Shown here: positions 14,546 through 23,734 of the stretch, piece by piece
Layout: the number at the start of each line of letters is the position of its first letter
Position numbering within the stretch: the stretch's first letter is position 1
Origin: JACVCJ01 sp052437175
GTDB taxonomy: Bacteria; Bacteroidota; Bacteroidia; CAIKAF01
Reading direction: 5' to 3'
DNA length: 64,000 nucleotides
NCBI GenBank assembly: GCA_052437175.1
Contig: JBQVOK010000008.1
Span: 124,001 to 188,000, forward strand
The notes under the pieces: model-generated
Told to the model about the DNA's origin: nothing
Seen by the model: only the letters and a program-made list of their open reading frames with translations
Databases searched by the model: none
Program-made: the position numbers and the translations under genes

Positions 14546-15130
14546 TCAGCGGAACAGGGTCTCCAGTTCGGCCTGCATGCTGAGGGTCTTATCGGCGATA
14601 TACCAGCGCTGTATGCCTTCGACCATCGTGTCCTTGCTGAATGCAGCTTCTTTCATGCGCATCATTTCGGCCTGTGCCACTGCCGGACGCGGGCCCCAGG
14701 TAAACAGGTCCGCTCCCGTTTCCGCATCCATTACGATCATTTTCGGGATACTGCGGCCGCCATTGGTCAGGTAACGTTCCATCAGTTCCGGGTGTTCGTC
14801 ACGGAATACATAACGGATGTCTATATGTTTATTGGGCGAAAGCGCTTTCTCGATCACGGGAATGTTCTGCGCCGCATCACCACACCAGAACTCCGTTATG
14901 ATAAGTATACGAACATTACGTTCCCAGGCCTGTATCTTCTGCTGCAGCGAGGGAATAATTTCCGTGTGTTTCGTTAAACGCTGCATGCGCTGCAGGTTCA
15001 GCAGGGTATAGTGCACCATGAACTCACTCTGGTCGGGGCCGCTGGTACGTTTTTCTGCCACGGCCTTTTCAAAGACATTCATATATTCTCCGAAAGAAAG
15101 TCCCTGTTCGTAATATGCTTTATTTTCCAT
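14546..15130 (-). CDS. thioredoxin-like protein with a WCGD site
   Basis: 194 residues from the ATG at 15130 (MENKAYYEQGLSFGEYM); the longer frame upstream is hydrophobic noise. The fold shows ILIITEFWCGDAAQNIPVIEK, IRYVFRDEHPELMERYL and the cis-Pro region GGRSIPKMIVMD. The usual CxxC is reduced to WCGDAA with a single Cys, as in the Thioredoxin_9-like family, so classical dithiol exchange is unlikely. No signal peptide is seen. It is convergent with der, whose stop is 2 nt away. Confidence 0.85.
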   Translation of the reverse strand: MENKAYYEQGLSFGEYMNVFEKAVAEKRTSGPDQSEFMVHYTLLNLQRMQRLTKHTEIIPSLQQKIQAWERNVRILIITEFWCGDAAQNIPVIEKALSPNKHIDIRYVFRDEHPELMERYLTNGGRSIPKMIVMDAETGADLFTWGPRPAVAQAEMMRMKEAAFSKDTMVEGIQRWYIADKTLSMQAELETLFR

Positions 15131-15243
15131 ACCCCAAAAATGCACATTCCGCGTATAATAAAACGTAACCATAGTTACATAATGCATTTGCATTAGGCTT
15201 ATGTATAGCAGGGCCTTGTAATTTAGTGCCATAAAAGAGCCGT

Positions 15244-16386
15244 ATGAAAACACTTACATACCCTATTATACTTCTGCTCATTGGCAGCAGCATCCTCCTC
15301 TCCTCCTGCAAAAAAGAAGATCCCCAGCCACCCGGCAACCCAACACCCGGCAGCAGCGATACCCTCAGCGGGGCCTGGGAACGCTTCAGCCCAAACCTGT
15401 ACGGGCAGGGCAACATACAGCGCCTGTTCGAGGTAAACGGCGGTATTCTGTGCGAAATGCAGGCCCAGAGCAGCAATCATCCTTCCACGTTCAGCCTGTT
15501 CAACGGATCGGCACTGTCGCAGCTGTTCGCTATCCCCGGCAACGACCAAACGATCTCCACCATTCAGCTGGGCAGCGGCGAGCTATATACTGTTGCCGAC
15601 CATACCACAAGCACGGGTGGCTTTGGCGCTACCTACAACTATGCGTACGTCCTTTACCGCGTAGGGCTTAACGGAGGATCGGCCTTATGCAGTATACCCA
15701 ACCCTGCCAATGCTTCGCTGCATGGTTTCCGTCTCTGGATACAGGACGGCCAGGTGTATGCCGGTGGCAGCACGGGTTTTGCGTCTGCAAGCGATCAGCG
15801 CCTGCAGGTATTCCGTCTGCAGAACGATTCCATGCACAAAGTGCTGGACCAGCCCGTTACCCGCCCGGCCAGTGTAATACCGGCAGCAAACGGGGCCTAT
15901 TTTATTTCGTATGCACTCAACAACGGTTCCTATTCCGATATAGGAGTACAAAAATATGCCGGTACTCAGCTGCAAACCCTGTACAGTAATGTACAGAGCA
16001 ATGCAGAGCCGGTAGTGGCTGGCAATACACTCTATTTTTACGAGATACAGCCGGGCAGCGACCCTGCCGGCACCTACGTACGCCTTACAAGCCAGGGTAG
16101 CAGCGCGGTATACTATCTTTCGAAAGGCACTGCCTATACCAAGTTCTTCCGCAATACGCACGATGCACTATACAGTTCGGTGGCTTATGCCAATCATGCG
16201 CAGGACAATAATTTTGTGATTTTCCGTAGCAACGGGCAGCTGGATATACTACCCCAGAAAATAAAAGATCTGCCCCAGCACGAGCAGCTGTACATGCAGG
16301 TAAGCGATTTCTGGGAAAGCCCCTCCTATTATTACCGGGTCAGTACCAATGGCGGACAGCAGTACCTGTTCCGTCTGCCTAAATAA
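15244..16386 (+). CDS. putative lipoprotein of unknown function
   Basis: 380 residues. The lipoprotein signal (LLIGSSILLSSC, lipobox Cys at 22) is followed by KKEDPQPPGNPTPGS and a beta-rich body with Gly/Ser/Asn-rich repeats that suggest a beta propeller or similar fold. No catalytic motif is recognised. It is convergent with the thioesterase gene, overlapping it by 8 nt. Confidence 0.75.
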   Translation: MKTLTYPIILLLIGSSILLSSCKKEDPQPPGNPTPGSSDTLSGAWERFSPNLYGQGNIQRLFEVNGGILCEMQAQSSNHPSTFSLFNGSALSQLFAIPGNDQTISTIQLGSGELYTVADHTTSTGGFGATYNYAYVLYRVGLNGGSALCSIPNPANASLHGFRLWIQDGQVYAGGSTGFASASDQRLQVFRLQNDSMHKVLDQPVTRPASVIPAANGAYFISYALNNGSYSDIGVQKYAGTQLQTLYSNVQSNAEPVVAGNTLYFYEIQPGSDPAGTYVRLTSQGSSAVYYLSKGTAYTKFFRNTHDALYSSVAYANHAQDNNFVIFRSNGQLDILPQKIKDLPQHEQLYMQVSDFWESPSYYYRVSTNGGQQYLFRLPK

Positions 16387-16792
16387 GTCCCATGCGCTGT
16401 TTCCAGGCTTCAAAAAAGTCGGGGGCTGAGAGCTGCAGTTCACCTGCTTTGGAAAGGAATACCTGGGTACTTTCGGCTTCCATTACCTCTTCGTTCTGTG
16501 CGTTCAGTATACGGTAGCGGAGTATGAGTTTGGCTGCGTCGCAGGGCACATAGCAGGTTTCGATGGTAAAATGCTCTTCGTATTTCAGCGGACGTTTGTA
16601 TTTCATTTTCAGGTCTACAACGGGTACGGCAAAACCTTCGGTATGGTACATGCCCATGTAGGTGAGCCCGTATTTGCGGCCCCAGGCTTCGCGGCCGTCC
16701 TCGAGGTATTTTACATAATGCCCGTGCCATACGATGCCCAATGCATCCACCTCGTCAAAGCGTACCCGTTGTGTATAATTTTCTTTCAGCAT
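16379..16792 (-). CDS. acyl-CoA thioesterase, 4HBT hotdog family
   Basis: 137 residues from the ATG at 16792. RVRFDEVDALGIVWHGHYVKYLEDGREAW is the 4-hydroxybenzoyl-CoA thioesterase motif with the catalytic Asp, followed by the beta strands of a single hotdog. Its start is 4 nt past the ABC permease stop, so it is the last gene of the BtrH/ABC unit. Hydrolysis of an acyl thioester is expected; the natural substrate is unknown. Confidence 0.88.
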   Translation of the reverse strand: MLKENYTQRVRFDEVDALGIVWHGHYVKYLEDGREAWGRKYGLTYMGMYHTEGFAVPVVDLKMKYKRPLKYEEHFTIETCYVPCDAAKLILRYRILNAQNEEVMEAESTQVFLSKAGELQLSAPDFFEAWKQRMGLI

Positions 16793-16796
16793 AGAT

Positions 16797-18068
16797 TCAT
16801 CGGTATTTGAATGCGGCGGCAAAACGTGCGGCCAGCAGCAGTACAAGGGCAAAAAGGGTAAGTTTGAGCAACTGGGGCCATACCAGGGCCAGGTCGGCTT
16901 CCCGCAGGAAAACATCGTAAAAGGCATTCAGCGCCCAGTTGAGCGGCGAAAGGCTGCCCAGGGTCTTAACCACAGGAGGCATTACAAAGGAAGGCACCCA
17001 GATACCGCCCACGGCAGCCATAATGAGCACAGAAATGGAGCCGAAAGAGGCCGCCTGTTCATGCGTGCGGGCCAGGGTACCGATAAACAGTCCATAGGCC
17101 GTTGCCGCCAGCGCACAGGTAAGGGCCACGATGAGCAGGGTGAACACATTATGCCCGATGACCAGCACGGGCAGGCCCAGCATGGGTAGCCAGACCAGGC
17201 CGGTGGAAAGCATCAGGGCAAACTGCAGCATGCAGATGAGCATATAGGCCGATATCTTGCCGAACACGCTCAGGTCAAAAGAACCCGGTATCACCCGCAG
17301 GCGGCGTTCAATACCATTGTCTTTCTCACGCACGATATTGGTACCGAGAGGAATAACAATAAAAAACATGGCAAAAATGGTCCAGGCCGGCACGTTATGC
17401 TGTACGCTGTTGGGTTTAATGAGGCTGTTCTCGCCCGTAGAATATTCCGTGCTGAAATCTACCCCGGTAACATCGGCGCTGATCTGCACCCTGCCGGCAC
17501 CGGGAATAAATTCGGCGATACGGGCCGAAAAAGCATCCACCAGCAAGCCGGTCTGTATGGCATTGATATTGCGCTCCATGGCAATTTCTACCGAAGCCTT
17601 GTAGGATGAAGGCACAGCCGGATCGAACACCAGTTGTATCGTTTTTCGTACAGTATCAGCGCCTTGTTTTTTGGCCGTACCCAGTACCGAAGCCAGTACA
17701 TTGCCGGCATTAGTACGGATCTGTTCACTGACTCCCTCCGGGATGATCATGCCCATTTTATAGCTGCCGTCGGAAGTGAGGCGGTATACGTCGTTCTCGC
17801 TCAGTTCGGCATTGTTCAGGGTATATATGGGTTCCAGGAACCCGGATGCATCAAAACCCCGGCGCAGCTGCTGTCCCAGGGTATCCCGGTCCAGGTCGCA
17901 CACCAGTATCTGCTGCCGGGTCTCGCGCTGGGCGTTCAGCGCCGAATCCTGTATCAGGGTGATCAGGAATACCATAACGCCGGGCAGCACAAAGAGTATA
18001 CCCAGTCCGGCAGGGTCGCGCAGCAGCAGCAATAATTCCTTTTTCCAGGCTTCGTAAAATCTTCTCAT
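16797..18068 (-). CDS. ABC-2 type transporter permease
   Basis: 423 residues. The N-terminal helix after MRRFYEAWKKELLLLLRDPAG is followed by a long extracytoplasmic region (about 40-220), then five helices ending in LLLAARFAAAFKYR. The layout is that of YhhJ/ABC2_membrane_3 permeases with a large periplasmic domain. Its start overlaps the ATPase stop (ATGA), so the two make one exporter. The cargo is not known. Confidence 0.88.
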   Translation of the reverse strand: MRRFYEAWKKELLLLLRDPAGLGILFVLPGVMVFLITLIQDSALNAQRETRQQILVCDLDRDTLGQQLRRGFDASGFLEPIYTLNNAELSENDVYRLTSDGSYKMGMIIPEGVSEQIRTNAGNVLASVLGTAKKQGADTVRKTIQLVFDPAVPSSYKASVEIAMERNINAIQTGLLVDAFSARIAEFIPGAGRVQISADVTGVDFSTEYSTGENSLIKPNSVQHNVPAWTIFAMFFIVIPLGTNIVREKDNGIERRLRVIPGSFDLSVFGKISAYMLICMLQFALMLSTGLVWLPMLGLPVLVIGHNVFTLLIVALTCALAATAYGLFIGTLARTHEQAASFGSISVLIMAAVGGIWVPSFVMPPVVKTLGSLSPLNWALNAFYDVFLREADLALVWPQLLKLTLFALVLLLAARFAAAFKYR

Positions 18069-18817
18069 TCGTCGCGCAGGTCCTTTCCGGTTAATTTCAG
18101 GAACATAGATTCCAGGGTTTCGCAGGCATGCTGCCGCATCAGTTCGGCTGGTGTACCATCGGCAATGATAACGCCGCTATCGATGATGCCTACCCGGGAA
18201 CAGAGCGTTTCGGCCTCACGCATGTGGTGCGAGGTATAAAAAACGGTATGCCCGCTGCGGTTGTATTCGGCCAGGAACTCCACGATCACGTTACGGCTCT
18301 GTACGTCGATGCCTACGGTGGGCTCGTCCAGGAAAAGCAGGTCGGGACCGTGCAGGATACCTGCGATCAGGTTCACCCGGCGTTTCATACCGCCGCTATA
18401 CGTTTTCAGGGGTCGGGAAGCATGTTTTTCCAGTCCGAATATGCGCAGGTAATGTTCGGTACGTTCGCGCAGTTCTTTATGCGGAATGCGGTAGGCACTG
18501 CCGAAAAAGTGCAGGTTCTCGCGGGCGCTGAGTTTATCGTACAGGGCAATATCCTGCGGTACCAGGCCGATACGGCTTTTGGAAAGTGCGTTAAAATCTG
18601 CCGGTGAAGAGCCGGTAACGCGCACCGTACCCTGTTTGTAGGGCACCAGTCCGCAGAGTATATTCATGAGCGAGGTCTTTCCTGCGCCGTTGGGGCCCAG
18701 GATGCCGTAGAATTCACCCGGCTGTACGTCCAGGTCAAGTCCGTTGAGCACGGGCTCTATTTTTCCGCGGTACGCTTTAGAGAGTCCGCGTACCTGTATG
18801 AGGGGTTCCGGAATCAT
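18065..18817 (-). CDS. ABC transporter ATP-binding protein
   Basis: 250 residues. Walker A is GPNGAGKTS (about 40-48), the signature is YSGGMKRR, Walker B is DLLFLDEPTVG, and the switch His is in YTSHHM. It belongs with the overlapping permease gene downstream and is overlapped by 4 nt by the BtrH-like gene upstream. Confidence 0.95.
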   Translation of the reverse strand: MIPEPLIQVRGLSKAYRGKIEPVLNGLDLDVQPGEFYGILGPNGAGKTSLMNILCGLVPYKQGTVRVTGSSPADFNALSKSRIGLVPQDIALYDKLSARENLHFFGSAYRIPHKELRERTEHYLRIFGLEKHASRPLKTYSGGMKRRVNLIAGILHGPDLLFLDEPTVGIDVQSRNVIVEFLAEYNRSGHTVFYTSHHMREAETLCSRVGIIDSGVIIADGTPAELMRQHACETLESMFLKLTGKDLRDE

Positions 18818-19836
18818 ACTTTTTTATCCCATTCTTTGGCCAGGAGATACAATTCTTCGAAAAGCAGCTGTTCCTTATCGGCAATACGGTGCAGGGAGGC
18901 CGATACGGACTGCCAGTCGCTGCCGTTATTGCTGCGGTTCTTTACCAGGCGGCTGGCCTCGTAGGCAAAGGCACGCCAGTCGTCGCCGATCCCGGTCATG
19001 CGGGTACTGAATGCGGCAAAGCGTTCATCGCCGAAGATACGGGCACATTCCTGCAGGAAAGCCGCGTACATAAAGCGGAACCCTGCGCCGCCGGTACCGA
19101 TCTCCTCCTGCATGCGCACCACCTGTCCGAGGTACTGCAGGGCTTTGCGGTCGCCCAGTTTCTGCGGCCATTTCAGCATACGATCTGCCAGGTAATGAAT
19201 GCCCTTGGCCCCAAAAAATTTCAGGGGAATTTCCGTCATATCGTAGCAGGTCTTGCGCAGGCCTTTTACAATGGCCTTACGCAGGTTGATCTGTTCCGGC
19301 ACGGATACCGGCCAGTACATTTTGCCCCGGGGCGTGGCGGTACCTTTGGCAAAGCGTACGCGCTGAAAATCGCGGCGGCTGAGCGTGGTCACGGTTTCCA
19401 TAACGGGGTCGCTGATATGGTACTGCTCGCCCTCGCGTGCAAAGGCCACCAGGTTATGTGCGTTGAAGTGAAAGCGGTAAGGCTCCGGGAAATAGGTAAG
19501 GTGAAACACGCCTACCACGCAGCCCGTGGGAATTCCCTGTGCCAGGTTGGCATCGAGCTCTTCCATGGCTTTTTCGGGATTACGGTAGGTCTTTACCTTC
19601 ATTTTAATGCCCAGCTTTTTAGCGGCCCGCTGGAAAATAACACCCGGGAACGGACGAAAACCCGTAACAGGAATGCCGTTGAGCTTCATAAAAGGCATGT
19701 GGGCAAAGAAAAGTCCTGAACCGATGCCGAATACCAGCGGTTCGTTTATATCGAGGCCGTGAAAACGGAAGAGGTTAGCGGTAACCCCGTTCTCGCAATG
19801 GGCCGACTGGCGGTGATCGAATACCGGATCAGGCAT
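18814..19836 (-). CDS. BtrH N-terminal / DUF4872-type protein
   Basis: 340 residues from the ATG at 19836 (MPDPVFDHRQSAHCENGVTA); an ATG at 19854 is possible. The N-terminal half has a papain-like fold layout: H-C-E-N near 11-14, GIGSGLFF, PVTGFRPFPG, and a later FNAHNLVAF with a conserved His before SDP. It matches the butirosin BtrH-like N-terminal domain, known for acyl transfer or peptidase-like chemistry. A helical DUF4872-like half follows. In Bacteroidota such genes sit with ABC exporters and thioesterases in lipid/polyene-type loci, as here; the product cannot be told from the window. Confidence 0.78.
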   Translation of the reverse strand: MPDPVFDHRQSAHCENGVTANLFRFHGLDINEPLVFGIGSGLFFAHMPFMKLNGIPVTGFRPFPGVIFQRAAKKLGIKMKVKTYRNPEKAMEELDANLAQGIPTGCVVGVFHLTYFPEPYRFHFNAHNLVAFAREGEQYHISDPVMETVTTLSRRDFQRVRFAKGTATPRGKMYWPVSVPEQINLRKAIVKGLRKTCYDMTEIPLKFFGAKGIHYLADRMLKWPQKLGDRKALQYLGQVVRMQEEIGTGGAGFRFMYAAFLQECARIFGDERFAAFSTRMTGIGDDWRAFAYEASRLVKNRSNNGSDWQSVSASLHRIADKEQLLFEELYLLAKEWDKKV

Positions 19837-20245
19837 GGTGGGAGTCTGGATCATCGAGCTTAAGTAACTGTTCAACAGAAATACGGAAAGAATCTGCATA
19901 GGCTTCTTTTTCGGCCTGTGTGGCTTTTTCGAGCCCGCCGGGACGGATATGTTCCTTAATTTTTACTTTGGACACACCCGAATACTGGGAGAGCAGCTTT
20001 ACGTCCATCTGGTTCTTTTCCATGTGGTACAACAGGGTCGAAGCTTCGTTACGGAGCACCTGCTCACGTACCCCGGCCACGGCTTCATTGATGATATCCC
20101 AGGCCTGCTGCATTACGATGTTCTTGGGTTCCCAGCCGGTGCTGAGCGCATTTACATAATTCCCGTTCTCATCGAGCACATAGTACAGGTCGCGGGTCTT
20201 ACCCTGCAACATTCCATCGTCCTGCGGCACTTCCTTCTCTTTCAT
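19829..20245 (-). CDS. conserved hypothetical protein, first gene of the BtrH/ABC operon
   Basis: 138 residues from the ATG at 20245. No signal peptide or membrane segment. The middle (LLYHMEKNQMDVKLLSQYSGVSKVKIKEHI) looks like a helix-turn-helix, so a regulatory role is possible. It overlaps the BtrH-like gene by 8 nt. I do not recognise the family. Confidence 0.7.
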   Translation of the reverse strand: MKEKEVPQDDGMLQGKTRDLYYVLDENGNYVNALSTGWEPKNIVMQQAWDIINEAVAGVREQVLRNEASTLLYHMEKNQMDVKLLSQYSGVSKVKIKEHIRPGGLEKATQAEKEAYADSFRISVEQLLKLDDPDSHHA

Positions 20246-20267
20246 ATTCAAACAAAACTGTGTATAA

Positions 20268-20275
20268 CAAAGATA
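20268..20275 (-). promoter_or_regulatory. -7 box of the BtrH/ABC operon
   Basis: TATCTTTG on the minus strand, exact TAnnTTTG, 22 nt before the first ATG. Confidence 0.6.
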
Positions 20276-20462
20276 ATAAACCTGCGCGGCACAACAATTG
20301 TTTTCACCGTCAGCGGCTTTTTACCGGATTTATGACGTGTAAACGGCGCCGAATACTACTACACAGGAATATTTTAACGCTTAAATATATTGAATACCTG
20401 TCTTTTACCATACAAATCACACAAGAGAACGGGTCTGCATTAAATTTATTTTGTGATTTTAT

Positions 20463-20493
20463 TTTGCCGGTGTAAAATTTTGACGTACCTTTG
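20463..20493 (+). promoter_or_regulatory. promoter of initiator tRNA
   Basis: TTTG (20463-20466), 19-nt spacer, TACCTTTG (20486-20493): the full Bacteroidota -33/-7 consensus at ideal spacing, 15 nt before the tRNA. Confidence 0.75.
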
Positions 20494-20507
20494 CAGTCCT
20501 AAAACAC

Positions 20508-20580
20508 TGCGAGGTGGAGAAGTAGGTATCTCGTCGGGCTCATAACCCGAAGGCCGCTGGTTCGAGTCCAGCCCTCGCTA
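20508..20580 (+). tRNA. initiator tRNA-Met (CAT)
   Basis: Acceptor GCGAGG/CCTCGC with an unpaired first position (T1 opposite T72), D arm GAGA/TCTC with loop AGTAGGTA, anticodon stem with three G-C pairs (GGG CTCATAA CCC), T arm GCTGG TTCGAGT CCAGC. The 1-72 mismatch and GGG/CCC mark it as the initiator. No CCA is encoded (CTA follows). Confidence 0.95.
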
Positions 20581-20592
20581 CTAAAAACAAAT

Positions 20593-20620
20593 AAAGCCTG
20601 GTCCCGTACCGGGCTTTTTT
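20593..20620 (+). terminator. terminator after tRNA-fMet
   Basis: GCCTGG (20596-20601) / CCGGGC (20609-20614) with loop TCCCGTA, then six T. Confidence 0.8.
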
Positions 20621-20954
20621 CATTTCCTGAGCCTTCTGCCAACCAGCTGTGCAGCCAATACAAGGTTTACCTGTCCTGCCCGCCGGAAAACGAAGGCATC
20701 AACCATAGAGACCGAAAAGCAAGCAAACGTTACGTTTAAAGATGCATATTTTTTTGACATAATTGCACATATTTCAAAAATCCACTCCAAAATATAGACA
20801 GCAGTGTATTTACACGGGAAGGGCAAATTAAAGCGCTTCGTTATCAGCCCTATATACGAAAAGAGGCGGGAATATGCCGATAAAAAGTGCTGCATAACAG
20901 AGACTTTATATTTACTGCTTACTTTTGCGGCCAGTTACAATCAAGCATACACTA
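20621..20954. other. intergenic region with promoter of the next gene
   Basis: AT-rich and without a convincing gene; a 91-codon minus-strand frame has no family features. A TACTTTTG -7 box at 20920-20927 lies 27 nt before the ATG at 20955. Confidence 0.6.
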
Positions 20955-23237
20955 ATGAAGAAAGTTCTCCTCAGCCTGGGGCTCGTTACCTCAGCCCTGT
21001 TCAGTTACGGACAGGTCACCATTACCAAGTACCTTCCTTCAGTGGCGCCGGGCAGCAGTCAACAGCGTGCCCCCAACGGGACCCCATCACATACGGCGTT
21101 CCGTTCACATTTTATTATTCCGGCCTCTGAGATCAGCGGCATTCTGAACGGCAGCCAGTTCTCTGAGATCGCCTTTGTGCTGCTGGGCGGGGCTTCTGTA
21201 CCTTTTTCAGGGAATATGAGCATTTACCTGGAAAACACCACGGATGCACAAAACCTGAAATCGAGCGACTGGGCCACGGCCATCGGCCCGATGACGCAGG
21301 TATACAACGGCAGCTACAGTGTTCCCGCAGGGAACGTAGCTTCGGAGATCGGGCTTACGCTTACACAGACCTTTACCTACACGGGCGGCGGACTGTACGT
21401 AGGTATCGACTACCTGGGCAGTGTTTTCTCCGGGGCGCTCGATCCGGCTACCTACCGCTGCAACAGCGTTTTATCGGGGGCTCTGTATATGGCGGCTTCT
21501 GCCACTACCACCCCACCTGCCACGCTGAACCAGGTTTCGGCTTTCCGTCCGCAGTTACGTTTTACCTACCCGAACCCCAACAGCCACGATGCTTCGGTTG
21601 AGAATATCGATGTGAACAAGGCACACCTGGCTAAGATCGGCGAACCCCTCACTTCGGTAAAAGCCTATATACGCAATTCAGGCAGTGATACCCTCAGCAA
21701 CCTGCCCCTCACCCTGAACGTAAGCGGCGCCAATACGCTGAGCCAGGTACAGACCCTTGCCAGCCTGGCCCCCGGCCTTACCGACACGGTGATCTTCAGC
21801 GGGCTGTCATTCCTGAACGACGGTACGCAGACGCTGACCGTAAACGCCCCGAACGACGACGTTGCCCAGAACAACAGCTTCTCCGTGTTACAGTATGTAT
21901 CTTGTGATACGCTTGCCTACAGTCATAACGGAAGCGCCAACGACGACATCGGGTTCAATACCGGAGCCGGGATCCTGGCCGTACGTCTTACCAGCGGGCC
22001 CGATCTTTTCCCGGTAGTAAAAGGCGTAAACGTACGTATATCCACGGCCTCTTCCACCCAGAACAAAGTGGTGGCCGGCGTACTGCTCGATAAACAGGGG
22101 GCCATCATAGCCCTTTCTGCCCCGGATACCATGCAAAGCGGCGACCTGGGCAAAACGGTGTTCTTCCCCTTCAGCAGCCTTCCTGCCATTGCCCCGAACG
22201 ACACCTTTTATGTCGGGCTCAGGCAATATCCTTCGGCGCAGGGTTATTTCCCGGTGGGAACCCAATACCCGGCCCTGGTGCCCGCAGACCGTGTGTTTTC
22301 CTTCGGGTTCAACGGCGATTCCATCAGCACGTACAATAACCTGGGCACCCTGATCATTGAAGCAGTCCTGGGCAGTTCTGTGCAACTGAGCGATAATACC
22401 GCCAACGGTTCGGTATGTGAAGGTCAGCCCGTGAGCTGGACCGCAACACCCGGATTTAACAGCTACGATTTTATAGTGAACGGCAACAGCGCGCAACAAT
22501 CCGCTGCAAATACCTATACCGCTACTCCCGCTGCCAGCAGCAGTATACAGGTAAATGCCGTGTACCAGAACTGTCCCGTACAGTCGGCCACCGATTCCCT
22601 TTATGTAGTACCGGTGCCGCACACCCAGCTGGCCGCTACCATCTGCGAGGGAGAAACCTATATCCTGGGCAGCCAGGTGCTGAACAGTCCGGGTACCTAC
22701 AGCGAAACCTTTCCAGTGGCAGGCGCACTCTGCGACAGCGTGGTAAGCGTAACCCTTACGGTAAATATGGTAAACGAAGGCCTTAGCCAGAACGGCACAG
22801 AACTGAGTGCCAATGCCCAGAATGCAGCCTATGTATGGATCGACTGCAGCAGTGGGTTAGCGGTGCCCGGCGAAACGGCCCGCACGTTCAACCCGACACA
22901 GAACGGAAGCTACGCCGTAATTGTTACCGAAAACGGTTGCAGTGACACCTCAGCCTGTGCGCAGGTAACCCTTACTCCTGCCGGGCTTAACGAAAACGAG
23001 GCTTTACAGGCCCTTGCGCTGTATCCGAACCCTGCCAGGGAAAGCTTTAACCTGCAGTTAACGGGCATACAGATCCGCGAAGTACGCATTTCGGATATAA
23101 ATGGGCGCGTTCTGTATACGAAAATTACGGGTTCTGAAATGATCAGTGTTCCCGTTGAACAACTGCACCCGGGTATATACCTGGTACAGGTACATACAGA
23201 TGCCGGAACGGCAGTACGCCGCTTTATAAAGCACTAA
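20955..23237 (+). CDS. T9SS-secreted surface protein
   Basis: 760 residues from the ATG at 20955. The signal peptide is MKKVLLSLGLVTSALFSYGQ. The body has beta-rich regions and a CARDB-like segment (SVKAYIRNSGSDTLSNLPLTL). Near 560-610 is a Cys-containing unit (AATICEGETYILGSQVLNSPG...CDSVVSVTLTV) related to the 49-residue repeats of the gene at 23735. The C-terminus is a type A T9SS sorting domain (ALYPNPARESFNLQL ... GIYLVQVHTDAGTAVRRFIKH). It is expected to be anchored at or released from the cell surface. No enzymatic motif seen. Confidence 0.85.
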   Translation: MKKVLLSLGLVTSALFSYGQVTITKYLPSVAPGSSQQRAPNGTPSHTAFRSHFIIPASEISGILNGSQFSEIAFVLLGGASVPFSGNMSIYLENTTDAQNLKSSDWATAIGPMTQVYNGSYSVPAGNVASEIGLTLTQTFTYTGGGLYVGIDYLGSVFSGALDPATYRCNSVLSGALYMAASATTTPPATLNQVSAFRPQLRFTYPNPNSHDASVENIDVNKAHLAKIGEPLTSVKAYIRNSGSDTLSNLPLTLNVSGANTLSQVQTLASLAPGLTDTVIFSGLSFLNDGTQTLTVNAPNDDVAQNNSFSVLQYVSCDTLAYSHNGSANDDIGFNTGAGILAVRLTSGPDLFPVVKGVNVRISTASSTQNKVVAGVLLDKQGAIIALSAPDTMQSGDLGKTVFFPFSSLPAIAPNDTFYVGLRQYPSAQGYFPVGTQYPALVPADRVFSFGFNGDSISTYNNLGTLIIEAVLGSSVQLSDNTANGSVCEGQPVSWTATPGFNSYDFIVNGNSAQQSAANTYTATPAASSSIQVNAVYQNCPVQSATDSLYVVPVPHTQLAATICEGETYILGSQVLNSPGTYSETFPVAGALCDSVVSVTLTVNMVNEGLSQNGTELSANAQNAAYVWIDCSSGLAVPGETARTFNPTQNGSYAVIVTENGCSDTSACAQVTLTPAGLNENEALQALALYPNPARESFNLQLTGIQIREVRISDINGRVLYTKITGSEMISVPVEQLHPGIYLVQVHTDAGTAVRRFIKH

Positions 23238-23259
23238 AACGTATATACATTAAGAGAAG

Positions 23260-23284
23260 GCCGGTTTTCATACCGGCTTTTTTT
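23260..23284 (+). terminator. terminator of the T9SS protein gene
   Basis: GCCGGT (23260-23265), loop TTTCAT, ACCGGC (23272-23277), then seven T. Confidence 0.85.
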
Positions 23285-23672
23285 ATACCCGCTTCGTACC
23301 GGGGAGAAGGCGTTTACCGGGACGGAAGGTATATACCTAAAAAAAGAAGCCGGGGAAAAGCCGGCCTCCTGGGTAAAACAAAAACAAGGAAAAAGCCCGG
23401 CAGTAAGGGACCGGGCTCTTTTCGGGTACGGATAGTTAAGAAGGGGAATCTGAATACTGTAACCGTAGTATATATCTATTGTTTGTTTGCAATTTTCGTG
23501 GTGAACTCTGCGTCAGGCCTGCCTTCCGAAGAACCACAGGACAAATATACCCCGCCTTTTCATACCCGAAAGCGCCAATGTATATCCGCCGGGGTTCGTT
23601 TCCTAAGTGCGAAAATCCGTTTTACATCCGTTTTTATACCCTGTGCAAGATGTTCTGCAAATGAAAGCACAC
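23285..23672. other. intergenic region, no gene seen
   Basis: Short frames on the plus strand have no family features. It holds one more hairpin, AGCCCGG (23394-23400) / CCGGGCT (23411-23417), flanked by A- and T-runs, which could stop transcription from either side. Confidence 0.5.
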
Positions 23673-23713
23673 AAAAAACCCGCAGGATAATGTATATACG
23701 TTATTCCTGCGGG
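23673..23713 (-). terminator. terminator of the repeat-protein gene
   Basis: CCCGCAGGA (23679-23687) / TCCTGCGGG (23705-23713), with six T on the minus strand. A near copy of this stem is used at 29121-29157. Confidence 0.8.
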
Positions 23714-23734
23714 TAGAGCATGTAATGAATACTT

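Noticed and set aside
20620..20895. 91-codon minus-strand frame after the tRNA terminator
   Set aside because: No recognisable motif, no promoter and atypical composition.
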